Below are positions 7,871 through 16,419 of a DNA stretch of 64,000 bases, piece by piece. The notes beneath the pieces were generated by a model that was not told where the DNA came from, did no database searches, and saw only the letters and a program-made list of their open reading frames with translations. The stretch spans positions 186,001 through 250,000 of the forward strand of contig CAVWCC010000007.1 of NCBI GenBank assembly GCA_963753385.1, written 5' to 3'. The stretch comes from JALZKA01 sp963753385 (lineage in GTDB: Bacteria; Actinomycetota; Thermoleophilia; Solirubrobacterales; 70-9). Position numbers and translations under genes: made by a program. The first letter of the stretch is position 1. Each line of letters begins with the position of its first letter.

Positions 7871-10800
7871 GTGCTAAGGTCAGGCATCACTACCGGTAGG
7901 CCGCTTGAGTTCCGGATGCTCGGCCCGCTGGAGGTTCTCGAGGGGAATGAGCCAGTCGGGCTGGGAGGTGCGCGCCAGCGCGCCGTGCTTGCGTACCTCC
8001 TTATCCACCGCGGCGAGGCCGTCTCCGTGGACCGGATCGCCGATGCCCTATGGGGGGAGAGCCCGCCCGCGACCGCGACCAAGACCGTGCAGGTCTATGT
8101 ATCGCGGCTCCGCAAGATTCTGGGCGCGGACGCACTGGCGACGCGCGGACACGGATACGCGTTGATCGCCGAGCCCGACAGCGTCGATGCCGACCGATTC
8201 GAGCGCCTGGCCATAGACGGGCGGGAGCGGCTCGCCGCCGGCGACGCCCGCGGCGCCGCGGAGCGGCTGCAGGAGGCTCTCGCTCTCTGGCGCGGTGAGC
8301 CCCTGGCCGACGTCGCGTACGAATCGTTCGCCCGCACCGAGGCAGGCCGGCTCGAGGATCTCCGGCTGGCCGCGCTCGAGGACCGCATCGATGCCGAGTT
8401 GGCCCTCGGCCGTCACGCGGCGCTCGTGCCCGAGCTCGAGGCGCTGGTCAAGGATCACCCGACGCGCGAGCGGCTACGGGGGCACCTGATGCTCGCCCTC
8501 TACCGCTCCGGACGGCAAGCGGATGCGCTCGAGGCCTATCGCGAGGGCCGTCGGCGGCTGGCGGACGAGCTCGGCCTGGAGCCGGGGCCCGAGCTGCAGC
8601 GACTCGAGCGCGCGATCCTGAGCCAGGACCCGGACCTCGATCGCCCCTCCCCGCCGGCTCGGATGGCCGCGATCCGACGGGGTCGCGGCGCGCCGCTCGT
8701 GATTGCCGGCGGGGTACTGCTGCTCGTGGCGGCCGTGGCGGCCTGGGTCGGCCTGACCGGCGAGGCCGACCCGGACCTCGCCGAGCCGAACTCCCTGGCC
8801 GTAATCGACCCCGGCTCGAACGAGCTCGAGACGTCGATCCCCATGGGCTTCGATCCCACCGAAGCGGTGACCGACGAGAAGTACGTGTGGGTCGCCAACA
8901 GCTCTGACGACACGGTGTCGAAGGTCGATGCCGAGACCCGGACGGTGGTCGCGACGACGTCTCCGGGCACCAGCGTCGCGGGCCTCGCCGTCGGTGCCGG
9001 GGGGGTTTGGATCGGCGACGCTGCGCGCGCGCACCTCGTGCGCCTTGACCCCGACCTCCTGGCGGACGAGCGCACGGTGCGCGTGAGCCCTCCGGCGGAC
9101 CTCACGCTCGATTCGTCAATCGCGAACCCGGTGGCCGCCGGCGAGGGAGCGGTCTGGGTGGGCAGCGGCTACGGGTCCCTGGCCCGGGTGCACCCGAGGA
9201 CGCTCGAGATCGTCGACGAAGTTCCGGTCGGCAACGACCCAATCGCCCTGGCAACCGGGGCCGGCGCGACGTGGGTGGTCGACCAGGACGACGGGACGCT
9301 CTCCCGCATCGATCCGCGATCGGCGAACGCGGTCACCTGGACGACGCAGGTCGGCCAGGCGCCGGTTGCGTTGGCGGTCGGCGAGGACGCCGTCTGGGTC
9401 GCCTCGAGCCAGGGCGACACGGTCTCCCGAGTCAATCCCGAGAACGGCGCGGTGACGGCGGTGATCGACGTTGGACGGCATCCGACCGGTGTGGCCACGG
9501 GGGCGGGCTCGGTGTGGGTGGCGAACAGCCTGGATGGGAGCGTGAGCCGAATCGACCCCGAGACGAATCAGGTCGCGACGACGATCGCGATCGGGCAGGT
9601 ACCGCGCAGCGTCACGTTCGCCGGTGACAGGGTCTGGGTCACCGTCCAGAGCGGCGAGCCGGCGCCATCCCCCGACGCCTCGTCGGAGGAGGTGGCACGG
9701 GTCCTCGTCGAGTCCGATCCCGGGCCGACGGATCCCGCCATCGACACCGACTTCACGCGCCAGGGGGCCATCTGCGCGCGGCTCTACAACTATCCGGACC
9801 GGCCGGCCCCCGAGGGGGCCCAACTGATTCCCGAGATCGCGGCCGGCCCACCGGAGGTCTCAGCCGACGGACGGCGGCACGAGTTCCGGATCCGCCCCGG
9901 CTACCGGTTCTCCCCGCCGTCGGGCGAGCCCGTCACGGCAGCCTCGTTCGTCCGGGCGATCGAGCGTACGATCGATCCCCGGATGCGTTCGTACGGCGGC
10001 ACGCTGGTGACCGACATCGTCGGAGCTCGTGCCTTCGCGGCCGGCCGCGCGGGCGACGTCGCCGGACTCGAAGCCCGCGGAGATCGGCTCATCGTGGAGC
10101 TCACCCGGCCGGCGGGCGACCTCACCGCCCGGCTTTCGGCGACGCTCTTCTGCCCGGTTCCCCGGGGAACGCCCGTGGAGCCCGGCGGTGTCGAGCTCCT
10201 TCCGTCAGCCGGCCCGTACTACGTGGCATCGCAGATGCCCGGGCGCAGCCTCGTGCTTCGCCGAAACCCGAACTACGAGGGACCGCGCCCGCACGAGCTC
10301 GCCGAGATCCGCTACGACATCGGCTGGTCACCGGAGCGCGCACTCGCCGAGGTCGAGGCGGGACGAGCCGACTACGTCGAGCTGGATGCGTTCACGGCGG
10401 ACGAGCCGTTGCCGTTCTCAACCGAAGAGATCGCGGAGCTGGATGCGCGCCTCGGACCGGGGAACGAGTCGGCCGACGGCGGCGTGGTCTTCCTCACGCA
10501 GCCGAGCCTCAGCCTCTACATGTTCGCGTTCAACGCCACCAGGCCGCCGTTCGACGACCCGCGGCTTCGCCAGGCCGTCAGCTATGCAATCGACCGGCGC
10601 GCGCTCAGCGAACACACAGGCTTCGGAGATCCGGCGCGGCCGACCGACCAGTTCCTGCCGCCGGGGATGCCCGGATACCAGGACGCGGCCGCCTATCCGC
10701 TGGGTGGTCCCGAGCTCGAGCGTGCGCGCACGCTCGCCGACGGGTTCAGGGGACGCGCCGTGCTCTACACGTGCAACTTCCCCGACTGCACACGGCATGC

Positions 10801-11227
10801 GGCGATCCTCCGCTCGAACCTCGCCGCGATCGGTATCGACCTCACCGTCCACCGGTTCCCGGTGGGAGAGCTGTTCGAGCGCCTGGAGACCCCGGGAGAG
10901 CCGTTCGACCTCGTGTACTCGAACTGGTTCGCCGACTTCGTCGACCCGAACAACTTCCTTCAGATTTTCGACGAAGGCGGCTTTCTGGGGCACCTGCTCG
11001 ACGACCCCCGCGTCGACCGAGCCTTCGCGCACGCTGCGCCGCTGAGAGGTGATCGGCGGCTCGCTGCCTACGCCCGGATCGACCGGATGCTGGTCGAGGA
11101 TGCGGTGCCCGCGGTCGCGTTCGCCAACGGCACCGTCTCGCACGTTCTCTCGTCGCGGATGGGTTGCCAGATCCTGCACCCGGTCTACGAGCTGGACCTC
11201 GCCGCGCTCTGCGTCGAGGGCGAGTGA
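7871..11227 (+). CDS. transmembrane BTAD regulator fused to beta-propeller and ABC substrate-binding domain
   Basis: An 1118-residue protein with four parts. Residues about 12-100 form an OmpR/PhoB-type winged helix (EFRMLGPLEVLEG, VDRIADALWGE, VQVYVSRLRKIL). About 105-255 is the bacterial transcriptional activation domain of helical repeats. A transmembrane helix (PLVIAGGVLLLVAAVAAWVGL) lies near 275-296. About 305-595 is a YncE/Vgb-like beta-propeller with repeated GAGSVWVAN-type blades. From about 605 to the end is a family 5 (oligopeptide type) substrate-binding domain. Predicted topology puts DNA binding inside and ligand sensing outside, a one-step membrane regulator. Start GTG 7871 is uncertain; ATG 7916 is possible. 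No ABC permease genes are nearby. Confidence 0.85.
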   Translation: MLRSGITTGRPLEFRMLGPLEVLEGNEPVGLGGARQRAVLAYLLIHRGEAVSVDRIADALWGESPPATATKTVQVYVSRLRKILGADALATRGHGYALIAEPDSVDADRFERLAIDGRERLAAGDARGAAERLQEALALWRGEPLADVAYESFARTEAGRLEDLRLAALEDRIDAELALGRHAALVPELEALVKDHPTRERLRGHLMLALYRSGRQADALEAYREGRRRLADELGLEPGPELQRLERAILSQDPDLDRPSPPARMAAIRRGRGAPLVIAGGVLLLVAAVAAWVGLTGEADPDLAEPNSLAVIDPGSNELETSIPMGFDPTEAVTDEKYVWVANSSDDTVSKVDAETRTVVATTSPGTSVAGLAVGAGGVWIGDAARAHLVRLDPDLLADERTVRVSPPADLTLDSSIANPVAAGEGAVWVGSGYGSLARVHPRTLEIVDEVPVGNDPIALATGAGATWVVDQDDGTLSRIDPRSANAVTWTTQVGQAPVALAVGEDAVWVASSQGDTVSRVNPENGAVTAVIDVGRHPTGVATGAGSVWVANSLDGSVSRIDPETNQVATTIAIGQVPRSVTFAGDRVWVTVQSGEPAPSPDASSEEVARVLVESDPGPTDPAIDTDFTRQGAICARLYNYPDRPAPEGAQLIPEIAAGPPEVSADGRRHEFRIRPGYRFSPPSGEPVTAASFVRAIERTIDPRMRSYGGTLVTDIVGARAFAAGRAGDVAGLEARGDRLIVELTRPAGDLTARLSATLFCPVPRGTPVEPGGVELLPSAGPYYVASQMPGRSLVLRRNPNYEGPRPHELAEIRYDIGWSPERALAEVEAGRADYVELDAFTADEPLPFSTEEIAELDARLGPGNESADGGVVFLTQPSLSLYMFAFNATRPPFDDPRLRQAVSYAIDRRALSEHTGFGDPARPTDQFLPPGMPGYQDAAAYPLGGPELERARTLADGFRGRAVLYTCNFPDCTRHAAILRSNLAAIGIDLTVHRFPVGELFERLETPGEPFDLVYSNWFADFVDPNNFLQIFDEGGFLGHLLDDPRVDRAFAHAAPLRGDRRLAAYARIDRMLVEDAVPAVAFANGTVSHVLSSRMGCQILHPVYELDLAALCVEGE

Positions 11228-11228
11228 G

Positions 11229-11780
11229 TCAGACCGCGTAGCGGAGGAAGACCGTGCCGTTCGCGAAGCGCCGCTCGTCGCGGAGCTCGAGGTCGAGGCG
11301 GAGGTCGTCGGGGAGGAATCGCTTGCCGCCGCCGACGACCACCGGCGCGAGGAACACGAGGCATTCGTCGACGAGCCCGGCCCTGAGCGCGTGGGCGGCG
11401 AGCGTCGGGCCTCCGATCGTGAGGTCGCGCTGGGTGCGCTCCTTGAGCTCGCGCACGACGTTTGGATCGAACTCGCGCTCGATCCGGGTGCGATCGGTCA
11501 CGGCGTCGTCGAGCGTCGTCGAGTAGACGATCTTGTCCGCCGCCTGCCAGATCTCGGCGTAGTCCCGCGCGTGCTCCGGCTGGCCCGAGAAGTCATTCGT
11601 GCCCCAGTACGACATGACCTCGTACATGCGGCGGCCGTAGAGGTGGGTGCCGGGCGCGCGCTCGAGGTCGTTGATGAAGGCGTGGACCTCCTGGTCGGGC
11701 GTGCTCCAATCGAAGTTGCCGTCCTCGTCGGCGATGTAGCCGTCGAGCGACGCGATCGCCGTATAGACCAGGTTGCCCAC
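11229..11780 (-). CDS. RibD C-terminal/dihydrofolate reductase-like protein
   Basis: A 183-residue DHFR-fold protein: N-terminal VYTAIASLDGYIADEDGNFDW, THLYGRRMYEVMSYW, the NADPH-contact strand LTIGGPTLAAHALRAGLVDE and a closing LAPVVVGGGKRFLPD. This is the RibD_C/YyaP branch, NADPH-dependent reductases of unknown substrate rather than true folate reductases. It is convergent with the BTAD receptor; stop codons are one base apart. Confidence 0.85.
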   Translation of the reverse strand: MGNLVYTAIASLDGYIADEDGNFDWSTPDQEVHAFINDLERAPGTHLYGRRMYEVMSYWGTNDFSGQPEHARDYAEIWQAADKIVYSTTLDDAVTDRTRIEREFDPNVVRELKERTQRDLTIGGPTLAAHALRAGLVDECLVFLAPVVVGGGKRFLPDDLRLDLELRDERRFANGTVFLRYAV

Positions 11781-11793
11781 GCTGGGGCGGACG

Positions 11794-12699
11794 CTAGCTG
11801 ACGGGTGCGGCCTCGCGCTCGAGCCGGGCAGGCGTGTCGTCGTCGAAGGTCCCGAAGAAGAGGCCGACCGAGTCGATCATGTGGCCGAACGAGTCGGCGC
11901 CGAACAGCACCGGCTGGTAGTGCGTGATGTCGTACTCGATCGTCCCCATCTGGTGGAAGTCGAGGGGGCGGATCTCCATCCCGCGGAACTCCTCGATCTC
12001 GCCGTACGAGGAGAGGATGCCCGGCGCCGTAGGCGCGCAGCTCGCCGCCCTCGCGGAGCACGCCGAACTCGATCGTGAACCAGAAGACGTCGGCGACGTA
12101 TCTGCAGGCCGGCCTCGGTCTCCGCTCGGCGCGCGGCCTCGCCCGCGAGCCGGTTGACCTCGGCGAACTGCGGGTCGGCCAGCAGGTGCGCCGTGGCCGA
12201 TCACCTCGTGGATCAGGTCGGGCTCCGGCGTGTAGAGCGGCGCCGTCGTGGTGGCGGACGTACTGGGTCGAGTGGAAGCAGGCGGTCGGCGAGCGAGCCG
12301 TAGAACTCGTCGAGCGGCACGATGCCCGCCGCCGGGCACGTACTCGAACCGGTCAGCGGGCGCAGTCCGGCGGTGACCTCGTCGAGCTGCGGGATCCGGT
12401 CGCGCGGGCAGGTCGAGCGCGGCGACCGCCTCGCGGAACGCGCGGCAGGCGTACTTCTCGTGCTTCGGGTGCGAGCTCGCGGCAGACCGTGCGCCAGACC
12501 TCCTGCTCGGCCTCGGTGTAGTCGATCCGCGGGATCGGCTCGCCCGGCTCCCACTCGAGCGCCGCGGCGGCGATCTCGTTGCGGCGCTCGCGGTAGGCGG
12601 GGTCGTTGACGCCCGGGTGGTCGTCGCGCGAGATGGACGGTGACCGTCGCCCTCGTCGCTGTTCGTGACCGGCGAGTAGAGCTGTGCCTCCTCGAACAT
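11794..12699 (-). CDS. phhA: phenylalanine 4-monooxygenase, frame broken by multiple single-base indels
   Basis: Converts Phe to Tyr with a pterin cofactor and non-heme iron. Pieces of one protein lie in three frames: MFEEAQLYSPVTN, then EPIPRIDYTEAEQEVWRTV, KHEKYACRAFREAVAALDL, PRDRIPQLDEVT, FEYVP, DEFYGSLADR, LYTPEPDLIHEVIGHG (the iron-binding HEVxGH), and ILSSYGEIEEFRGMEIRPLD. Correcting about ten single-base extras and one missing base (near 12644, 12627, 12468, 12407, 12348, 12335, 12279, 12241, 12191, 12101, 12021) restores a full-length family member. ATG 12699 has a GGAG ribosome site. Last gene of the hppD-hmgA-phhA operon. Confidence 0.85.
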   Translation of the reverse strand: MFEEAQLYSPVTNSDEGDGHRPSRATTTRASTTPPTASAATRSPPRRSSGSRASRSRGSTTPRPSRRSGARSAASSHPKHEKYACRAFREAVAALDLPARPDPAARRGHRRTAPADRFEYVPGGGHRAARRVLRLARRPPASTRPSTSATTTAPLYTPEPDLIHEVIGHGAPAGRPAVRRGQPARGRGRAPSGDRGRPADTSPTSSGSRSSSACSARAASCAPTAPGILSSYGEIEEFRGMEIRPLDFHQMGTIEYDITHYQPVLFGADSFGHMIDSVGLFFGTFDDDTPARLEREAAPVS

Positions 12700-14990
12700 C
12701 TCGGCTCCTATCCGGTCGTCGTCGACGCCGACCTCGGCGCCGTCGGGCTCGTACCAGGAGAGCGCGTACTCGGGCTGGTCGAGGTCGCGGGCGAGCGGCG
12801 GTGAGCCGCAGCGGCTGGAACGTGTCCCACATCACCGCCAGCTCCTCGGTGCGCCGCGCGCCGAGCGAGGCCTCGACGAGGCCCGGCTGCGGGCCGTGCG
12901 GGAGGCCCGCCGGGTGCAGGGTGATCATCCCGACGTCGACGCCCTTGCGGGAGCCGAACTGGCCGTCGACGTAGTAGATCGCCTCCTCGGACTGGACGTT
13001 CGAGTGGTGGTACGGGAGCGCGATCGCCTGCGGGTCGTAGTCGAGCTCGCGCGGGCAGAACGAGCAGATCACGAAGTTCTGGCCCTGGAACGTCTGGTGC
13101 ACCGGCGGCGGCATGTGGATGCGGCCGGTGATCGGCTCGAAGTCGTCGGTGTTGAACGTGTACGGGTAGACGTAGCCGTCCCAGCCGACGACGTCGAACG
13201 GGTGGTAGTCGAGCACGTAGTCCTGGTAGCCGTCGCGGACGCGGACGGTGAGCTCGAAGCTCGCCGCGTTCGGGGTGGGTGCGCAGCTCGGCCGGCGGGT
13301 GGAAGTCGCGCTGCGAGTACGGCGCGTGCTCGAGCAGCTGCCCGTAGCGGTTGCGGTAGCGGTTCGGCGTCTCGATCTCGCCCGGCGTGTGGAAGCAGAG
13401 CCAGACCTGCTGCCGGGTCGTCGGGCGCGACGCGGTAGGTCGTGCCGCGCGGGATCACGACGTAGTCGTGCGGCCGGTAGGGGACGTCGCCGAAGATCGT
13501 CTCGACGGTGCCGGTGCCGTGGTGGACGAAGAGGACCTCGTCGCCCTCGCCGTTGCGGTAGAAGCCATCGCGGTCCTCCGTCGGCTTGCAGATCGAGACC
13601 TCGATGTCGCCGTTGAACTGCAGCAGCCGGCGGCCGGTCGAGCCAGTCGCCGCCGGGCTCGACCGGGTTCGTGTCGGTCAGGCGGTGGACGTGGGTGTCG
13701 GGGACCCACTCCTCGCGCACGATCGGGCTCGAAGCCGCCGACCTCCTTCACCCGGCACGGGCGACTAGAGGTGGTAGAGGATCGACTCGTTGCCGGAGAA
13801 GCCCTCGAAGCCGAGGACCTCCTCGGTCGAGCAGGGTTCCGTTCTCGGCGGAACTGGACGTGGCGCTTGGCCGGAACGTCGCCGAGCTTGGCGTAGCGCA
13901 TCAGAGATTCCCCCTCCTCTCCTGCTCGCGCTCGATCGCCTCGAACAGGGCCTTGAAGTTGCCCGCGCCGAAGCCGGTCGCGCCGTGGCGCTCGATCACC
14001 TCGAAGAAGACCGTCGGGCGGTCGCCGACCGGCTTGGTGAAGATCTGGAGCAGGTAGCCCTCGTCGTCGTGGTCGACCAGGATGCCCTGCTCGTGCAGGT
14101 CGTCGAGCTGGCCCGAGACCTCGGGAACGCGGTCAGGGACCTCGTCGTAGTAGGCGTCGGGGATCGGCAGGAAGCCGACCCCGCGGCGGCGCAGCTCAGC
14201 GACGGTCGCCGACGATGTCGCGGGTCGCGACCGCGATGTGCTGGGCGCCCGCGCCCCTCGTAGAACTCGAGGTACTCGTCGATCTGCGACTTGCGCTTGC
14301 CCTCGGCGGGCTCGTTGATCGGGAACTTGATCCGCCCGTTGCCGGAGGCGACGACCTTCGACATCAGCGCCGAGTACTCGGTCGAGATCGCCTCGTCGGA
14401 GAAGTGGACCATCTCGATCATCCCGAAGACGTCCTCGTAGAACGTGACCCACTCCTCCATGTGGCCGAGCTCGACGTTGCCGACGATGTGGTCGATGCGC
14501 GAGCAGCATCTCGTCGCCGGCCGGAGCGGCTGCCGCGCGCCTCGAACCCGGGGAGGAACGGCCCCTCGTACTGCGACCGGTCGATGAACGTGTGGAGGGT
14601 GTCGCCGTAGGTGGCGATGCTCGCCCGCCGCACCTGGCCGTGCTCGTCGCTGACGACGTTCGGGACCTCGACGCTCTTGGCGCCGCGGCGCACGGCCTCG
14701 TTGTAGGCGTGGTCGACGTCGGGGACCGAGAGCGCGATCGTGCGGACGCCGTCGCCGTGGCGGGCATGGTGGCGGGCGACCTCGGAGTCGGAGGCGAGCG
14801 TTCCGGTCAGGACGAGGCGGATCCGGCCCTGCTCGAGCACGTGCGAGGTGCGCTCGCGCTGGCCGGTCTCGAGGCCGGCGTAGGCCGTCCGGCGGAAGCC
14901 GAAGCCGTGCTCGTAGAAGTGGGCCGACTGGGCGGCGTTGCCCACGTAGAGCTCGACGTGGTCGATGCCGTTGAGCGGCATCTCATCGGT
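12020..14990. other. island of single-base indels across phhA-hmgA-hppD
   Basis: About 25 frame changes can be placed in 3 kb. All but one are resolved by removing one base, usually a G or C next to an identical base or within a GC-rich run; one (near 12348) needs an added base. Conserved residues between the events are intact and almost no in-frame stops occur once frames are joined. Long flanking stretches (1-11.8 kb; 18-53 kb) show no such events. The pattern suggests an uncorrected long-read patch in the assembly rather than gene decay. Confidence 0.8.
12708..13901 (-). CDS. hmgA: homogentisate 1,2-dioxygenase, frame broken by multiple single-base insertions
   Basis: Opens homogentisate to maleylacetoacetate with Fe(II). 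It begins MRYAKLGDVPAKRHVQF at ATG 13901, overlapping the hppD stop by one base. Recognisable blocks appear in alternating frames: REEWVPDTHVHRLTDTNPV, NGDIEVSICKPTEDRDGFYR, GEGDEVLFVHHGTGTVE, DGYQDYVLDYHPFDVVGWDG, ICSFCPRELDYDPQAIALPY and LHPAGLPHGPQPGL. Single extra bases explain each switch (near 13848, 13828, 13764, 13726, 13634, 13415, 13273, 12797, 12714). With the last one removed, the frame ends at a TAG (12708-12710) that overlaps the phhA ribosome site, giving about 395 residues, normal for the family. Confidence 0.85.
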
Positions 14991-15033
14991 CTGTTTCGGC
15001 GGGCGCGGGCGCGGGCTTGACGGCCTGGGGCAT
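13901..15033 (-). CDS. hppD: 4-hydroxyphenylpyruvate dioxygenase, frame broken by single-base insertions
   Basis: Turns 4-hydroxyphenylpyruvate into homogentisate with Fe(II). The N-terminal VOC half is intact (GIDHVELYVGNAAQSAHFYEHGF, from an internal ATG at 14981). The C-terminal half runs through two further frames (MEEWVTFYEDVFGMIEMVHF, then VAELRRRGVGFLPIPDAYYD, GILVDHDDEGYLLQIFTKP, and FFEVIERHGATGFGAGNFKA with the conserved C-terminal helix). Extra bases lie near 14989, 14522, 14500, 14265 and 14209. ATG 15033 has an ideal AGGAGG site and joins the body if the extra base near 14989 is removed; this gives about 376 residues, the usual size. Confidence 0.87.
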
Positions 15034-15042
15034 CGTTCCTCC

Positions 15043-15069
15043 TTGAAGTCCGGGGGCTGGGTTTATGAT
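15043..15069 (+). promoter_or_regulatory. candidate promoter of the Lrp/AsnC gene
   Basis: TTGAAG (15043-15048) and TATGAT (15064-15069), 15 bp apart, face the Lrp-type gene; the spacing is shorter than the ideal 17. The hppD start (15033) lies just behind, so a regulator bound here could control both genes. A start of transcription near 15076 would leave a leader of about 55 nt before the coding region. Confidence 0.35.
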
Positions 15070-15131
15070 TCCCTGGTTCGATGCTTCCTACAACCGCGAT
15101 TCGTTGCGTCTGCGGGCATTAGGAGCCTGAG

Positions 15132-15569
15132 ACGGACGAGATCGACCAACAGATCGTTGCGCTCCTGCGCGAGAACGCCCGGCGCTCGTTCCAGGACATC
15201 GGCGAGCGCGTCGCGCTGAGCGCGCCGGCGGTGAAGCGCCGGGTCGACCGCCTCCACGAGGCGGGCGTGATTCGCGGGTACTCGGCGGTGCTCGACCACG
15301 TCGCGCTCGGCTGGTCGACGCACGCGGTCGTCTCGCTCTTCTGCGAGGGGCGGATGCCGGCGTCCGAGATCCTGGCCGCGGCCGGCCGCCATCCGGAGGT
15401 CGCCTCGGCGCACACCGTCGCCGGCGAGGCGAGCGCGATCCTCCACCTCTACGCGCGCGACACCGAGCACCTCGAGGAGGCGCTCGAGCGGATCCGCGAT
15501 GCCCCGGGGATCCTGCGGACCCAGACCCAGGTGGTCCTCTCGACGCTGTTCGAGCGGCCGGTCGAGTAG
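15132..15569 (+). CDS. Lrp/AsnC family regulator, probable controller of tyrosine catabolism (start codon unclear)
   Basis: About 145 residues. The N-terminal HTH is typical (DEIDQQIVALLRENARRSFQ, ERVALSAPAVKRRVDRLHEAGVI), followed by the RAM/AsnC ligand domain (SAVLDHVALGWSTHAVVSLF, HPEVASAHTVAGEASAILHL). No ATG, GTG or TTG is in frame between a stop at 15120 and the HTH. AGGAG at 15121-15125 lies 6 bases before an ACG (15132) at exactly the point where family members begin Met-Asp-Glu-Ile-Asp. So either ACG is used, or a base is miscalled, or one extra base near 15121-15128 hides an ATG at 15065. Divergent from hppD. Confidence 0.78.
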   Translation, partial: TDEIDQQIVALLRENARRSFQDIGERVALSAPAVKRRVDRLHEAGVIRGYSAVLDHVALGWSTHAVVSLFCEGRMPASEILAAAGRHPEVASAHTVAGEASAILHLYARDTEHLEEALERIRDAPGILRTQTQVVLSTLFERPVE

Positions 15570-15575
15570 GGGCTC

Positions 15576-16400
15576 CTAGGCGATCTCGGCCTCGAGAGTG
15601 CCGAGGCCCTCGGCGCCGATCGCGACGACGTCGCCGGGCTCGAGCCAGCGCCCGCCCTCGAGCGGGCCGAGCTCGAGCAGGCAGCCCCGGTTCAGGGTGC
15701 CCGAGCCGATCACGTCGCCCGGTCGCAGGCGGGTGTCGCGGGCGGCGTGGGCGACGAGCTCCGGCCACGACCAGTGCTGCTCCGCGGCGCTCGTGCGGCT
15801 GAGCTCAGCGCCGTTCACCGTGACCGTGGCCTCGACCTGCAGGCGGCCGTCCTCGTAGGGCAGCTCGTCCGGGGTCACGAGCCAAGGGCCCAACGAGAGC
15901 GCGAAGTCCTTGCCCTTCGCGGGGCCGAGGCCGACGGTCATCTCGCTGCGCTGGACGTCGCGGGCGCTCCAGTCGTTCAGGAGCGTGAAGCCCGCGATCT
16001 CCCCGTCGGCACCGATCACTGCCGCGATCTCGAGCTCGAAGTCGAGCATTCGCGTCGCTTCCGGCCGCCGGACCGGCTGGCCCGGCCCGTGCACCGACGC
16101 CGGGTTCGAGAAGTAGAAGACCGGAGCCTCGTACCACGCGTCAGGGATCTCGCCGCCGCGCCGGCGCCAGCCCGCGGCGACGTGGCCCTCGAACGCGTAG
16201 AAGTCTCGGACGCTGGGGGGCTCCGGGACCGGGGCGAGCAGCGTGACCGAACCGGACGCGTGCCCCTCCCCGCTCTCCGCCCGTCCCTCGCCGGCGAGCC
16301 AGGCGGGCATGCTCGGCGCCTCGAGCGCGTGGATCGAGTCGTTGTCGATCCGGCCGACTCGCTGCGCGCCGTCGGGTGAGAGGTAGGTGACGAGCCGCAT
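15576..16400 (-). CDS. fumarylacetoacetate hydrolase family protein
   Basis: A 274-residue FAH-fold protein. The metal-binding and catalytic blocks are present: MLDFELEIAAVIG (ExE), LLNDWSARDVQ (Asp ligand), GPAKGKDFALSLGPWLV and GSGTLNRGCLLELG. With hppD and hmgA next door, it most likely performs the last step, fumarylacetoacetate to fumarate and acetoacetate, although the family also covers acylpyruvases. Start ATG 16400 (MRLVTYLS) is chosen; the longer frame to 16421 adds residues not seen in the fold. No maleylacetoacetate isomerase gene lies in the window. Confidence 0.85.
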   Translation of the reverse strand: MRLVTYLSPDGAQRVGRIDNDSIHALEAPSMPAWLAGEGRAESGEGHASGSVTLLAPVPEPPSVRDFYAFEGHVAAGWRRRGGEIPDAWYEAPVFYFSNPASVHGPGQPVRRPEATRMLDFELEIAAVIGADGEIAGFTLLNDWSARDVQRSEMTVGLGPAKGKDFALSLGPWLVTPDELPYEDGRLQVEATVTVNGAELSRTSAAEQHWSWPELVAHAARDTRLRPGDVIGSGTLNRGCLLELGPLEGGRWLEPGDVVAIGAEGLGTLEAEIA

Positions 16401-16419
16401 GGCGAGGATAATCCCGGAC

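Noticed and set aside
12020..14990. Programmed frameshifting in the tyrosine genes
   Set aside because: Far too many sites, no slippery heptamers or downstream structures in common; indel errors explain the data better.
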